This document shows positions 1-8,028 of a DNA stretch of 13,508 nucleotides, piece after piece. The notes beneath the pieces were generated by a model that ran no database searches, was not told the DNA's origin, and saw nothing but the letters and a program-made list of their open reading frames with translations. Source of the stretch: an uncultured Collinsella sp. Its GTDB lineage: Bacteria > Actinomycetota > Coriobacteriia > Coriobacteriales > Coriobacteriaceae. The stretch lies in assembly GCA_900755685.1 (NCBI GenBank), contig CAAEHI010000054.1, positions 1-13,508 on the forward strand. Reading direction: 5' to 3'. The position numbers and the translations under genes were made by a program. Each line of letters opens with the position of its first letter. Position 1 is the first letter of the stretch.

Positions 1-95
1 GATCGCCACCGCGACCGCCACGGTCGCCGCCACGGCCACCGCGGTCACCAAAGCCGCCACGGCCGCCTCGATCGCCACCGCGACCGCCACGGTCG
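1..95. repeat. Coding direct repeat of the RGG tail
   Basis: Bases 1-26 and 70-95 are identical (26 of 26), an offset of 69 bp or 23 codons. The repeat lies inside the RGG-coding end of the first gene and may let the tail vary in length by slippage. More copies could lie beyond the window edge. Confidence 0.75.
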
Positions 96-715
96 TCACG
101 GCCGCCGCGAGGACCGCGGTCCTCGTCCAGGCCCATGGCGACGAGCGGAGCGATAACCTTATCGAGAGCGGCCATCAGCTCGGTGGCCTCCTCGTAAGAA
201 AGCTCGGGCAGGAGCTTCTCCTTCTTGTTGGCAAGCTCGACCAGGCCCTCAGCGGCATCCTCGGCGGCGAAGACAACAATCTTGCGCATATCGCCCTCGG
301 CGTCGTCGATGCGGCCGACCAGATCGGCAGCCTCGGCCTCGGCCATCAGGCCATCGAGCTCACGAAGGCGCATGCCCAGCAGGTCGGACATTTCCTTCTG
401 CTCCATCTTGGGCTTGAGGTCAAGAAGCTTGATGGCGCGCTCGATGTTCGCCATGCGCTCGGCCTTGGCCTCCTCCTCCTTAGAAATAGCAAAGCGACGG
501 CTACGCAGCAGGCGGGCGGCCTTCTGCATCTTGTCCATCAGCTCTTCGTCATCGTAATCAACGGCGGCCTCGACAACCTCGGCCTCCTCCTCGGCGGAAA
601 CCTCGTCAGCAGCCTCAACCTCGGCAGCTTCGGTCTCCACGGTCTCGACTGCCTCGACCTCGGCAGTCATGGTCTCGTTCTCGGTCTCGTTCATGATCTC
701 TTCGTTCTCGGACAT
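1..715 (-). CDS. MarR-like winged-helix protein with RGG-repeat tail (partial, C-terminus beyond window)
   Basis: The frame opens with ATG at 715, seven bases after a GAAGGAG ribosome site, and stays open for 238 codons to the window edge. Residues 1-58 are strongly acidic and almost all E, V, A, T and D, suggesting a disordered arm. Residues 59-160 resemble a MarR-type winged helix: a helix with RLLRSRRF, then AIKLLDLKPKMEQKEMSDLL as the first helix-turn-helix part, LREL in the recognition helix, and a wing containing GDMRKIVV. Residues 161-197 are helical and resemble the MarR dimerisation end. From residue 200 the protein becomes RGG repeats (RGGRGGD and RGGRGGF blocks), a composition typical of RNA- or single-strand-binding tails. 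Role unknown; a regulator or nucleic-acid-binding protein is inferred. The fold assignment is by eye. Nothing in the 152 bases upstream clearly marks a promoter. Confidence 0.8.
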   Translation of the reverse strand, partial: MSENEEIMNETENETMTAEVEAVETVETEAAEVEAADEVSAEEEAEVVEAAVDYDDEELMDKMQKAARLLRSRRFAISKEEEAKAERMANIERAIKLLDLKPKMEQKEMSDLLGMRLRELDGLMAEAEAADLVGRIDDAEGDMRKIVVFAAEDAAEGLVELANKKEKLLPELSYEEATELMAALDKVIAPLVAMGLDEDRGPRGGRDDRGGRGGDRGGRGGFGDRGGRGGDRGGRGGD

Positions 716-867
716 GAGACTCCTTCTTGGCCCTCTCGGGCATCATCGCCCCATTCGCGGGGCCCGTCGCGCACTCTTTGCGCTTTAAACATTCATGCCT
801 CTCGGCAAAACGTCCATTAGTTTATGGTGTCGCCATCTAATCTAGCTGCAGAATCTATGTGCACACA
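716..867. other. Intergenic stretch, no convincing promoter or terminator
   Basis: This 152-bp gap separates the MFS gene stop from the RGG-protein start, both on the minus strand. It holds the RGG-gene ribosome site and one weak 5-bp hairpin (GCCCC/GGGGC, 748-763) in the leader. I found no good -35/-10 pair and no hairpin with a T-run, so read-through from the MFS gene is possible. Confidence 0.5.
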
Positions 868-2283
868 TTAATGCGACATGTGTGACTCGCGACGAGCGTA
901 CACCAGCGACGCCACAAACCCGACCACGGCAATCACGGCCGCCACGCGCACGGCAGTTGCAAATCCAATCGCCTGGGCAACGTCGGTCGCAGCGCCAGCC
1001 GCGCCGGCAGTCGCTGCAGAACTCGAGAGCAGGCCGATAAACAGGGACGGGCCAAACGATGCGGCAATCATGTTCCACGTGTTAAGCAATGCCGTTCCGT
1101 GAGGATGTTCAGCGGCAGGCAGCGTCTCCAATCCGGCCGTTTGCGAGGGGCTCAGCACCAAACCGACTCCGGCATACACCACAACGGTCAGCGCCACAAC
1201 GACGCCGATGTTCATACTCGCCGCCGTCATCGAGATGGCAGTCTGTCCCACGGCAATTAGGGCAAAGCCGACCGGCAGCAGCGGCCATGCGCCGCGGGCG
1301 TCCATCACACGTCCGCCCACAATCGAGGTCACGGCGTTGCAGGCAATCGCCGGCAAAATGAGCAGGCCCGCAACAAGTGCGGTCATGCCGTATGCGCCCT
1401 CAAAATAGAGCGGCAACAAAACGCTCATCGAGAACGTCGTCATCATCGACACCACCACAAGCAGGCACGCAGGCCAAAAACGAACGCTCGCCATGGGACG
1501 CACGTTAAGCACCGGATGCTCGAGCTTGAGCTGACGAGCCGCAAACAGGCCGAGCAGCACAATGGCGGCGATAAGCGTCACGATGCCGGCAATCAGATTG
1601 GTCGAGAACTCGCCTACGGAATACACAAATGCCGTAATGCCGGCGGCGAGCAAAACAACCGACAGAATATCAAGCGTGGTGTTCGAGCGCTCTCCGACAT
1701 TCTGAACAAGCTTTACGCCCGCCGCAGCGACCACAATGCCGGCCACCAGCGGCACTACGAACACCGCCCTCCAGCCAAACAACGTGCACATAAGACCGCT
1801 GATCACAGGTCCAAACGCCGGCCCTAGCGTAATGCAGGCACCACCCAGGCTCAGATACAGACCGAGCTTCTCGCGCGGGGCGCAAGACAGCACCACGTTC
1901 ATCATGAGCGGAAACAAGATGCCCGATCCCGCAGCCTGTAAAATACGACTTGGCAGCAAAACGCTAAACGACGGAGCGATCAGACACAGGACTTCGCCGG
2001 CGACCATACATCCGCATGCGAAAAACAACAGCTTGCGCGTCGAGAAACGGCCGGACAGGAAGGCCATGATGGCCGTAAAGATCGACGTCACAATCATGTA
2101 GCCCGAGACGAGCCACTGCGCCGTGGTGGCACTCACCGAAAAGGCCGCCATAATGTCGTGCAACGCCACGTTAATGATGTTCTCGTTAAACGCGGCAACA
2201 AAGGCCGCAATATACATAACGACGAGAAGCGCCGCAGTGGCCGATGGCGTTACTTGAACTTGTTGCTGAGATTTGCTCCCCAT
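868..2283 (-). CDS. MFS drug-efflux-type transporter, DHA2 (EmrB/QacA) family
   Basis: A 471-residue membrane protein, probably a proton-driven exporter of small molecules. The chosen start is ATG at 2283 with GAGGAAGG about six bases upstream; the frame stays open further upstream but that part is not hydrophobic and covers the promoter region. Helix 1 contains FNENIINVAL, matching the DHA2 signature LDxTIVNVAL but with the usual aspartate replaced. SGRFSTRKLL fits the loop 2-3 motif A, and GPAFGPVISGLM near residue 150 is antiporter motif C. Hydrophobic segments are compatible with 12-14 helices. It is divergent from the deformylase gene with 205 bp between, and no regulator is adjacent on its own strand. 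The substrate cannot be told from sequence. Confidence 0.88.
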   Translation of the reverse strand: MGSKSQQQVQVTPSATAALLVVMYIAAFVAAFNENIINVALHDIMAAFSVSATTAQWLVSGYMIVTSIFTAIMAFLSGRFSTRKLLFFACGCMVAGEVLCLIAPSFSVLLPSRILQAAGSGILFPLMMNVVLSCAPREKLGLYLSLGGACITLGPAFGPVISGLMCTLFGWRAVFVVPLVAGIVVAAAGVKLVQNVGERSNTTLDILSVVLLAAGITAFVYSVGEFSTNLIAGIVTLIAAIVLLGLFAARQLKLEHPVLNVRPMASVRFWPACLLVVVSMMTTFSMSVLLPLYFEGAYGMTALVAGLLILPAIACNAVTSIVGGRVMDARGAWPLLPVGFALIAVGQTAISMTAASMNIGVVVALTVVVYAGVGLVLSPSQTAGLETLPAAEHPHGTALLNTWNMIAASFGPSLFIGLLSSSAATAGAAGAATDVAQAIGFATAVRVAAVIAVVGFVASLVYARRESHMSH

Positions 2284-2314
2284 GCATTTCCTTCCTCTTG
2301 GAACGACAGTTGCA

Positions 2315-2341
2315 TCGCCCCAGAGGAACAGTCCAGGGCGA
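2315..2341. repeat. Inverted repeat in the MFS 5' leader
   Basis: Arms TCGCCC (2315-2320) and GGGCGA (2336-2341) flank 15 bases, 31 bp before the MFS start. It could be a leader hairpin or an operator. No T-run follows on the minus strand, so it is not a standard attenuator. Confidence 0.3.
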
Positions 2342-2444
2342 AAAATGAGCCCTAGACTTACGCCAGACGCCGTACACGACGAGTCTGACAACATGGTCCA
2401 ACGTCGAAAGATTGTAACGCGGACGCACAGCTTTCCTTCCGCGC

Positions 2445-2450
2445 TATTAT
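2445..2450 (+). promoter_or_regulatory. Possible -10 element for the deformylase gene
   Basis: TATTAT (five of six to consensus) lies 39 bp before the def start. The base positions for a -35 box are a poor match, so this is a weak call resting on the -10 and its location. Confidence 0.3.
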
Positions 2451-2488
2451 TAAAAGTCCACGAAAGCATGAGACATGAGGAGCCCGCC

Positions 2489-2899
2489 ATGATTAAGCCC
2501 ATCATGAAATCCGAGTTCTTTTTGCGCCTGCCTTCCGAAGACGCGGGACCCGACGATGCCGCGACCGGGCAGGACCTCCTGGATACACTCCACGAGCATG
2601 AGCACGAGTGCGTGGGCCTCGCCGCCAACATGATTGGCGTGCGCAAACGCATCATCTGCGTAAAGGACGGCAACAGGACACTCCTGATGTACAACCCTCA
2701 AATTCTTGAGCAGGTCAATGCCTATCAGACGAGCGAAGGATGTCTCTCGCTGATCGGCGAGCGTCCCTGTACCCGCTATCGCCGCATTAAGGTGGAGTAT
2801 TTGGACGAGAACTTCGTCCACCGCATCAAAAACTTCTCGGGCTACACCGCCGAGATCATCCAGCACGAAATCGACCACTGCAATGGCGTCGTGGTTTAG
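2489..2899 (+). CDS. def: Peptide deformylase, short form
   Basis: Removes the N-formyl group from new proteins in the cytoplasm, using a bound metal ion. The 136-residue protein has the family motifs in order: GLAANMIG (43-50), EGCLS (83-87) and QHEIDH (125-130). Metal ligands are Cys85, His126 and His130, with Glu127 as the catalytic base. The usual motif 1 glutamine is Met48 here, which I recall from other short clostridial and actinobacterial members. It is shorter than E. coli Def (about 169 residues) because it lacks the C-terminal helix. The start ATG at 2489 follows GAGGAG with eight bases between; an upstream in-frame ATG at 2468 lacks a good ribosome site. The LysR gene begins 36 bp downstream and may be co-transcribed. 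Confidence 0.92.
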   Translation: MIKPIMKSEFFLRLPSEDAGPDDAATGQDLLDTLHEHEHECVGLAANMIGVRKRIICVKDGNRTLLMYNPQILEQVNAYQTSEGCLSLIGERPCTRYRRIKVEYLDENFVHRIKNFSGYTAEIIQHEIDHCNGVVV

Positions 2900-2935
2900 G
2901 CCACCTGCCAAAATGAGGGTACCGGAGGCCTCCCT

Positions 2936-3859
2936 ATGGACATCAGCCGCTTTGGCGAATTCGCCATCTTAGCGCAGTCACGCACGTTTCTTGATGCGGC
3001 GGAACTGCTTTTCATGTCGCAATCAACCCTCTCCAAGCACATCATGGCAATGGAGCACGAACTCGGCTGCAAGCTCATCGATCGAAGCAAGCGCCACGTA
3101 ACACTCACCGCGCAAGGTGAAGCGCTTCTCCCCTATGCTCAAAAAATTGCGACGCTTCAGCATCGCTATCTTGCCGCCATTCAAATAGGTGCAGGTGAGC
3201 CGCTCGAGCACCTCACCGTAGGTTCTATCCCCATTATGGCCCCTTATGGGATCACGGACGCCGTCATCGATTTTCAGCAGGCGAACCCCTCATATTCTGT
3301 CGAGCTCATCGAAGGCGAGGGCGGCACACTCAAGCGCATGCTCCTGCACGAGGACATTGACCTGGCCTTCATCCGTGACAGCGGCGCCATCGAGCCAGAG
3401 TTCAAAAAGATTCCCTTTACGACCGACCGGCTCGTGGCCGTCCTTTCGCTCGACCATCCACTCGCCGAACGTGACACCGTCGAGATAGACGACCTTATCG
3501 ACGAGAATTTCCTCATGCTTCCCCAAGGCTCGTTCGTAAGCGAGCTCGTCCTTTCCCTTTGTCGAGAAGCTGGATTTGGCCCACGTGTTACGTTCACCGG
3601 CAAACGAGCCGAGAACATCATCTCTCTTGTCGCACGCGGCGCCGGTGTCTCATTCCTCATGCGCAAGCCGGCGGAATCGCTTGCCAGCGGAAAGGTAGCC
3701 CTGGTGCCGCTTGAGCCCGCGACGACCTCCGAGGTCAGGCTCTACCTCAAGCGGAATGCCGCGCACTCGCAGGCGGTCGTCTCGTTCATCGGCTTCCTCC
3801 CCTACCGTCAGCTCCTGCAGGGCGACCGTGCGTCTTCCACCGCGGCACGACCGTCATAA
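2936..3859 (+). CDS. LysR-family transcriptional regulator
   Basis: A 307-residue LysR-type regulator. Residues 1-60 form the helix-turn-helix: FGEFAILAQSRTFLDAAELL, then SQSTLSKHIMAMEHELGCKL and the wing FDR-like LIDRSKRHVTLTAQG. Residues 90-295 are the substrate-binding domain, including the D(I/V)DLAFIR strand and the GAGVSFL strand near residue 240. The start ATG at 2936 has GGAGG seven bases upstream. It follows def by 36 bp and ends against the terminator shared with the convergent PTS gene, so it sits next to the ceramidase/PTS cluster. It is therefore a candidate activator of that cluster, whose promoter has a LysR-like site, but its target is not shown by sequence. The ligand is unknown. 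Confidence 0.93.
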   Translation: MDISRFGEFAILAQSRTFLDAAELLFMSQSTLSKHIMAMEHELGCKLIDRSKRHVTLTAQGEALLPYAQKIATLQHRYLAAIQIGAGEPLEHLTVGSIPIMAPYGITDAVIDFQQANPSYSVELIEGEGGTLKRMLLHEDIDLAFIRDSGAIEPEFKKIPFTTDRLVAVLSLDHPLAERDTVEIDDLIDENFLMLPQGSFVSELVLSLCREAGFGPRVTFTGKRAENIISLVARGAGVSFLMRKPAESLASGKVALVPLEPATTSEVRLYLKRNAAHSQAVVSFIGFLPYRQLLQGDRASSTAARPS

Positions 3860-3921
3860 TCCCCGCTGCTCCACAACCGCAGACCTGTGTCCGCAAACAC
3901 GCTGACAACGGCACAAAACAC

Positions 3922-3962
3922 AAATATGCCTCGGGCGGCACGTCGCCGTCCGAGGCATATTT
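3922..3962. terminator. Bidirectional intrinsic terminator
   Basis: Two 18-base arms (3922-3939 and 3945-3962) pair completely apart from one G-U, around a 5-base loop. The arm starts AAATATGCC and ends GGCATATTT, giving A-rich entry and T-rich exit in both directions. It lies between the ends of the convergent LysR and PTS genes and should stop both. Confidence 0.92.
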
Positions 3963-3982
3963 AGTTAAAGTGCGCAGACAGA

Positions 3983-5425
3983 CTAGTCCACCGAGATGTT
4001 GAGCGCCTTACCGCCCTCGTCCTTCCTGGTACCGATCACCATAGCGGCGACAAGAGCCAGAACGAAAGCGACCACACCGGAGATGACAAGGCCGATAAAG
4101 CCCGTGTCGATGCCGGCAGGGTTAATAAAGCTCGGGAAACCGAGCGGGCCGGAGGCACCGAAGGCATAGAGTTTGGCACCCATGAGGCCGGCAATGGCGC
4201 CGCCTACACCAGCGGAAATAAAGGTTGCCCACATAAGACGCTTACGCGGCAGCAAGATGGCGTAAAGCGCAGGCTCGTTGACACCGAAAATCGAAGAGAC
4301 AAGGGCGGGAATGTTGACGGCAGCATTTTCCTCGGAGTCCTTGGTTCGGATGACCATGCCAAGCACAGCACCGGCGATGGCACAACCGCCTGCATACACG
4401 AGTGGGTTAATAAGGTCATAGCCGTAGGTTGCGACATCGAGGAACCACAGCGGGATGATACCCCAGTGCAGGCCGAACATGACGAGCAGGCTCCAGAACG
4501 TGCCGATGACGAAGCCGGCGATGGCGGGCTGGAAGTTGATGAGCATCAAGATGATCTGGGCAACGATGTTGGAGAGGACCGTCATGACCGGACCGACCAC
4601 AAGCAGGCCAAGGATGCCGCAAATGAGGAGCGTCAGGATGTTGGAGAAGAACGAGCTCACAAGCGCGGGCAGCGCGTTAGAAAGGGCCTTGTGCACCTTG
4701 GAGGCAATCCAGACGATAAAGATCGCAGGCAGAATCGTCGATGAGTAATTCTGCATGATTAGCGGGATGCCAAAAATATCACCGTAGACATTGGACTCGA
4801 AGACCGTACCGGCGCCGAGCGTGTAGAGCGGATCTCCACCCATAAGGGCAACGAGCGTCGGGTAGACGAGGATACCGCCGAGCGCCATTCCCATAACGGG
4901 CTTAAGTCCGAACTTCTTGGCCGACGTCCAGCCAATGATTAGCGGAAAGTAATAGAAGACCGAATCTCCGATTGCCGAGAGCGTCACATACGTATTGCTG
5001 TCCTTGGCAAGCCAACCGGCAACCGTGCAGAGCGCGAGCATCGACTTGATAAAGCCACCGGCCATAAGCACGCCAAGAACCGGTTGCAGAATCTCGGAGA
5101 TGATGGCCAGCAGACGCGAGAATGGATCGCCCTTTTTGACGTCGTCGCCTTCATCGATATCGAGTGCGGGTTTGGAGTCGAACCCGCCAATCTGAACAAG
5201 GTCGTTGTAGACGGCCTCGACAGTGGCACCAATCACGACCTGATACTGTCCGCCGGCCTGGATGACGTCAACGACGCCCTTCGTCGCCTTAAGCTCATTG
5301 GTCTGGGCGAGCGATTCATCCTTGAGGCGGAAGCGGAGACGCGTAATGCAGTGGCTCACGTCTAACACATTGTCTCGACCACCGACCTTTGTGATGATTT
5401 CATCGCAAAGCTTCTGGTATTTCAT
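3983..5425 (-). CDS. PTS sugar permease, EIIBC (glucose/beta-glucoside superfamily)
   Basis: A 480-residue permease that imports a sugar or glycoside and phosphorylates it. Residues 1-85 are the EIIB domain with the phospho-cysteine in VSHCITRLRFRL (Cys26). A linker rich in D and K (about 88-103) leads to the membrane EIIC domain, starting SRLLAIISEILQPVLGVLMA, with many hydrophobic segments and the conserved GVNEPALY (381-388; family form G-I/V-T/N-E-P). No EIIA domain is attached and none is nearby, so a shared EIIA must serve it. The layout is like BglP/SacP/TreP minus EIIA; the sugar cannot be named. ATG at 5425 follows AAGGAG; the frame continues upstream but without permease-like sequence. 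It is the last gene of the cluster, 192 bp after the ceramidase-like gene. Confidence 0.93.
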   Translation of the reverse strand: MKYQKLCDEIITKVGGRDNVLDVSHCITRLRFRLKDESLAQTNELKATKGVVDVIQAGGQYQVVIGATVEAVYNDLVQIGGFDSKPALDIDEGDDVKKGDPFSRLLAIISEILQPVLGVLMAGGFIKSMLALCTVAGWLAKDSNTYVTLSAIGDSVFYYFPLIIGWTSAKKFGLKPVMGMALGGILVYPTLVALMGGDPLYTLGAGTVFESNVYGDIFGIPLIMQNYSSTILPAIFIVWIASKVHKALSNALPALVSSFFSNILTLLICGILGLLVVGPVMTVLSNIVAQIILMLINFQPAIAGFVIGTFWSLLVMFGLHWGIIPLWFLDVATYGYDLINPLVYAGGCAIAGAVLGMVIRTKDSEENAAVNIPALVSSIFGVNEPALYAILLPRKRLMWATFISAGVGGAIAGLMGAKLYAFGASGPLGFPSFINPAGIDTGFIGLVISGVVAFVLALVAAMVIGTRKDEGGKALNISVD

Positions 5426-5447
5426 GGAATTCTCCTTTTCTGAGCGG

Positions 5448-5456
5448 GGTATAGCA
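5448..5456 (-). promoter_or_regulatory. Possible extended -10 promoter for the PTS gene
   Basis: On the minus strand TGC-TATACC is an extended -10 element 23 bp before the PTS ATG. No good -35 box is visible. The long gap before this gene makes a separate promoter reasonable. Confidence 0.35.
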
Positions 5457-5581
5457 TCGATTTCATGCCTCCGTAGTCGACGTGGGAGGGCAAGGAACCC
5501 GCTTCCCCCTTTGAAATCCGCGGACGCACGTACGCCCGGGATGGGGAACGGCAGAGAAGATGGAAGATGCCGATCACATGG

Positions 5582-5596
5582 CAATGAGCCTCATTG
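5582..5596. promoter_or_regulatory. 15-bp palindrome upstream of the PTS gene
   Basis: CAATGAG-C-CTCATTG is a perfect palindrome around one central base. It lies between the ceramidase-like stop and the PTS start, about 157 bp before the PTS ATG. It has no T-run, so an operator is more likely than a terminator; the protein is unknown. Confidence 0.35.
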
Positions 5597-5617
5597 GCCC
5601 ATATCACGCAATCAGGC

Positions 5618-6736
5618 CTACAGACGCGAATCTGCTGCGCCGAGAAGTCTCGTCGTCTGGCAGAACTTGTCACACAGACGTTCCGGTTCGCCCTGGGGAA
5701 TCTGAGTACGCTCGGTCTCAAAGGAGAGGCCGTACTCGCGTGCCGGAAGGAAATACTCAAAATAGCCGTTGGTGTAACCGCAGACTATTCCCTCGACCGG
5801 ACATTCGCGCTTCATGCGAATGCCCAGGTCGCTGCCGAGTTCACTCGGGAACACAAAGAGATGCAGGCCGCCCAGACTGATGACGGCGCACTTAAGCGTG
5901 AGTGAAAAGTCGTCATGGGCAACGGTGTGATAGAACGTCTGAGGCTCGATGCGGTCAAGAACGACCTCGCAATCGAGCTTGATCTGGGAAATCGCCTCGG
6001 CAAGACCGGTCGAAACACGCTCAACCTCGGGAATGCCGCGTCCCTGTCGAAAATTGCGGTCGCTACAGTCGCCAGCAGCACCGACGACCATGGCCGGATA
6101 GTAACCAAGACTCTGAGCGAGCTTTTTGCCGGTAAGACCGGCGAGTTCGCTCGTGAGCTCCGTGCAGTCGGGTCCGACGCAAGCGGAATGCACCGCCCAG
6201 TTCACAAAGCCCGCAAATGGCTTGCCTTCGGTATCGAAGAACGATACGACAATGACCTCATTGTCGGCGAGTTCACCTGGGATGATGCGGTTGTCGTAGA
6301 AACCGGTGATGACCTGCTTGCCCAAGCGACAAATCGCGGGCTGTGCGTTGGCACGGCACTCCTCAAAGCATTGGCAAATGGTATCGAGGAACCAGCGGTA
6401 GTAGTTCTCGTCGAATTTTCCCGTCCACCAGCTGCGGTGGTAAGCGACGATTGAAGTATGGTCGTGCGTCGCCGAGAGCAGGACGCAATCACGGTCAATG
6501 CCGTAGCGCTCGGCGAGCATTGTCTTGACCTCCTCGGCCATGCTTTCCTCGAACTCGAGGACATCGGCATTAAAGAGAAACACTTCACGTTCGCCTTGCT
6601 GGAAGAGGATGGCGTTGGCGAAGACGTCGTCATGGACGCCCGTCGCAGGTTCAAGACGGTTGGGAAGATTGCGGTAGCCAATCAGGTAGATGTCGCCCTG
6701 TGGGGTGATTTTGCGGCGCGCGTGTCCAATGTTCAT
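5618..6736 (-). CDS. Neutral-ceramidase-like hydrolase, catalytic residues present
   Basis: A 372-residue member of the neutral/alkaline ceramidase superfamily (Ceramidase_alk). The expected active site is all there: ATHDHTS (His91, His93), FVNWAVHSA (His183), the nucleophile motif GAAGDCSDRN (Ser225), FPSEL (Glu299) and GYTNGYFEYFLPAREY (Tyr325 or a near neighbour). This matches the zinc-dependent amidase of Pseudomonas neutral ceramidase, where Ser274 attacks the amide. It is much shorter than true ceramidases (about 650 residues or more), lacks their C-terminal domain and has no signal peptide, so it probably acts inside the cell. An amide hydrolase acting on an imported compound is inferred; lipid ceramide is doubtful. 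Start ATG at 6736 follows AGAAGGAG; it begins 18 bp after its paralogue ends. Confidence 0.85.
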   Translation of the reverse strand: MNIGHARRKITPQGDIYLIGYRNLPNRLEPATGVHDDVFANAILFQQGEREVFLFNADVLEFEESMAEEVKTMLAERYGIDRDCVLLSATHDHTSIVAYHRSWWTGKFDENYYRWFLDTICQCFEECRANAQPAICRLGKQVITGFYDNRIIPGELADNEVIVVSFFDTEGKPFAGFVNWAVHSACVGPDCTELTSELAGLTGKKLAQSLGYYPAMVVGAAGDCSDRNFRQGRGIPEVERVSTGLAEAISQIKLDCEVVLDRIEPQTFYHTVAHDDFSLTLKCAVISLGGLHLFVFPSELGSDLGIRMKRECPVEGIVCGYTNGYFEYFLPAREYGLSFETERTQIPQGEPERLCDKFCQTTRLLGAADSRL

Positions 6737-6754
6737 GCACGTTCTCCTTCTGTG

Positions 6755-8002
6755 TCACGCCGCATTCAAGGCGGCAATGATGATTTCGACGAGGCGCTCA
6801 TGGGATCCGGCGGCAAAACCGGAGTTCATGGCCTCATAGGTGATCTTTTCGTACGCGTCGGGAGCCGGTAGGTACTTCTGTCCGCCGTTGACGAGCGTGG
6901 CAAAGAACACAGAGCCGGACCGAGCGGCGCGCACAGTGGCGCCGAATGCACTCGAGACCTCGGGTTGTACGCCGACAAGCTCGACGTTTCCCAGCCGGAG
7001 CAGATAGACCCTCGTGCGCTGCTCGCCAGCGGCATGAAACTCATACGTTCGGTGCGGGGCCAAAGAGTGAAAATCGGCGCGTGTCTGAGCGGGCAGGAGA
7101 ACGTCGACCGTGCGGGCATCGATGCCGGTAGCGTCATCCTCACGCGCCATGCGAGCGGCCTCGATTAAAGCATCGCCCAAGGCCTGCCCCTGCTGGTGCA
7201 GCATGCGGTATCCGTCCTCATGGGCATCGACCGTCTGCTTAACGCCGGCCGCATCGAACATGACGTTCATGGCGTGCTCCGCCGGACCTTGGTCGCCCGC
7301 GGCCCCTGGCAGCAACAGGGCAACGCCGCCCAGCTCGCGCTCGAGTGACATGGCGGCAAAACCAAAGAGGTCTCCGCTCGCCATGCGCCTCCCCTCGGAG
7401 TCGCGCGACCCGTCGAGCACGGAGGACTGAACGTCCGCCGTCGCGAGCACGGCAACATACTCGCCCCCGGCATCCCTTATGGCGAGTACGGGCATCGTGT
7501 GGTCGGCAAACCCCCTGGGATTCGAGCCCAACCACCAGCCGGCAGGCGTCTCAATGTCGCGATTAACGTTCACGGGGCATTCGCCCTCCACAGTGGCGAG
7601 CGTGGCAGAGCGAATGCCCGCAACAGCGCGCTCGACAGCCGTGCGGGCGGCAGCGACGAGCGCTGCGCGATAGCGCTCGTTGCGATTGCGGGCAGCATCG
7701 TCGGCAAGATGCCCAGGAGTGCGGACGTGAGGCATGGAAAACGTGTGGGTAGGAACCACCCAAGAATAAGCACCGCTGCAATTGGCGGCATCCTCAACAA
7801 CCTCACGCAGATCGGCGAGTAGAGCCGGAGCGATCGAGGTGACCTCAAGCGAAAGGACGCAGGCGCGTCGCCCCGTCCCCTCGATGATAAGGGCACGGGC
7901 GAAGACCTCATGACGGAGTTCGTCAAAACCGTCGAACGGCAACACGTCCCCAAGATCGATGGCCACACGAGCGGCCCCAGCTCTCATCTCTCCTTCGTCC
8001 AT
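6755..8002 (-). CDS. Ceramidase-like paralogue with degenerate active site
   Basis: A 415-residue protein of the same superfamily as its downstream neighbour. Shared landmarks are VPTHTFS (His86), the loop LPGAAGDQGPAEH (234-243), QPEV (Glu348) and VNGGQKYLPAPDAY (371-384). The loop has glycine (239) where the nucleophilic serine should be, and the strand that should carry the second zinc histidine reads VLATADVQSS with no histidine. It may be a non-catalytic partner, or use a different chemistry; some bacterial homologues are known to lack this serine. No signal peptide is seen. ATG at 8002 follows GGGGAG with eight bases between; an internal ATG at 7987 has its ribosome site too close. It starts 26 bp after the amidohydrolase-like gene ends. 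Confidence 0.78.
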   Translation of the reverse strand: MDEGEMRAGAARVAIDLGDVLPFDGFDELRHEVFARALIIEGTGRRACVLSLEVTSIAPALLADLREVVEDAANCSGAYSWVVPTHTFSMPHVRTPGHLADDAARNRNERYRAALVAAARTAVERAVAGIRSATLATVEGECPVNVNRDIETPAGWWLGSNPRGFADHTMPVLAIRDAGGEYVAVLATADVQSSVLDGSRDSEGRRMASGDLFGFAAMSLERELGGVALLLPGAAGDQGPAEHAMNVMFDAAGVKQTVDAHEDGYRMLHQQGQALGDALIEAARMAREDDATGIDARTVDVLLPAQTRADFHSLAPHRTYEFHAAGEQRTRVYLLRLGNVELVGVQPEVSSAFGATVRAARSGSVFFATLVNGGQKYLPAPDAYEKITYEAMNSGFAAGSHERLVEIIIAALNAA

Positions 8003-8028
8003 GGCAGATACTCCCCTCTGATTGCCGC

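Noticed and set aside
1..130. Repetitive GC-rich DNA that could be taken for a CRISPR array or non-coding repeat
   Set aside because: The repeats keep one reading frame and encode RGG blocks continuous with the upstream protein; there are no regular spacers.
2284..2694. N-terminal extension of the MFS frame up to 2694
   Set aside because: It overlaps the divergent deformylase gene and is not transporter-like; ATG at 2283 has a good ribosome site.
2924..2933. GGAGGCCTCC palindrome covering the ribosome site of the first LysR gene
   Set aside because: It has no loop, so it can fold only as a 3-bp stem; a chance result of a strong GGAGG next to CCTCC is more likely.
5426..5584. N-terminal extension of the PTS frame to 5584
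   Set aside because: The extra residues are not part of EIIB; ATG at 5425 with AAGGAG starts exactly at the EIIB domain.
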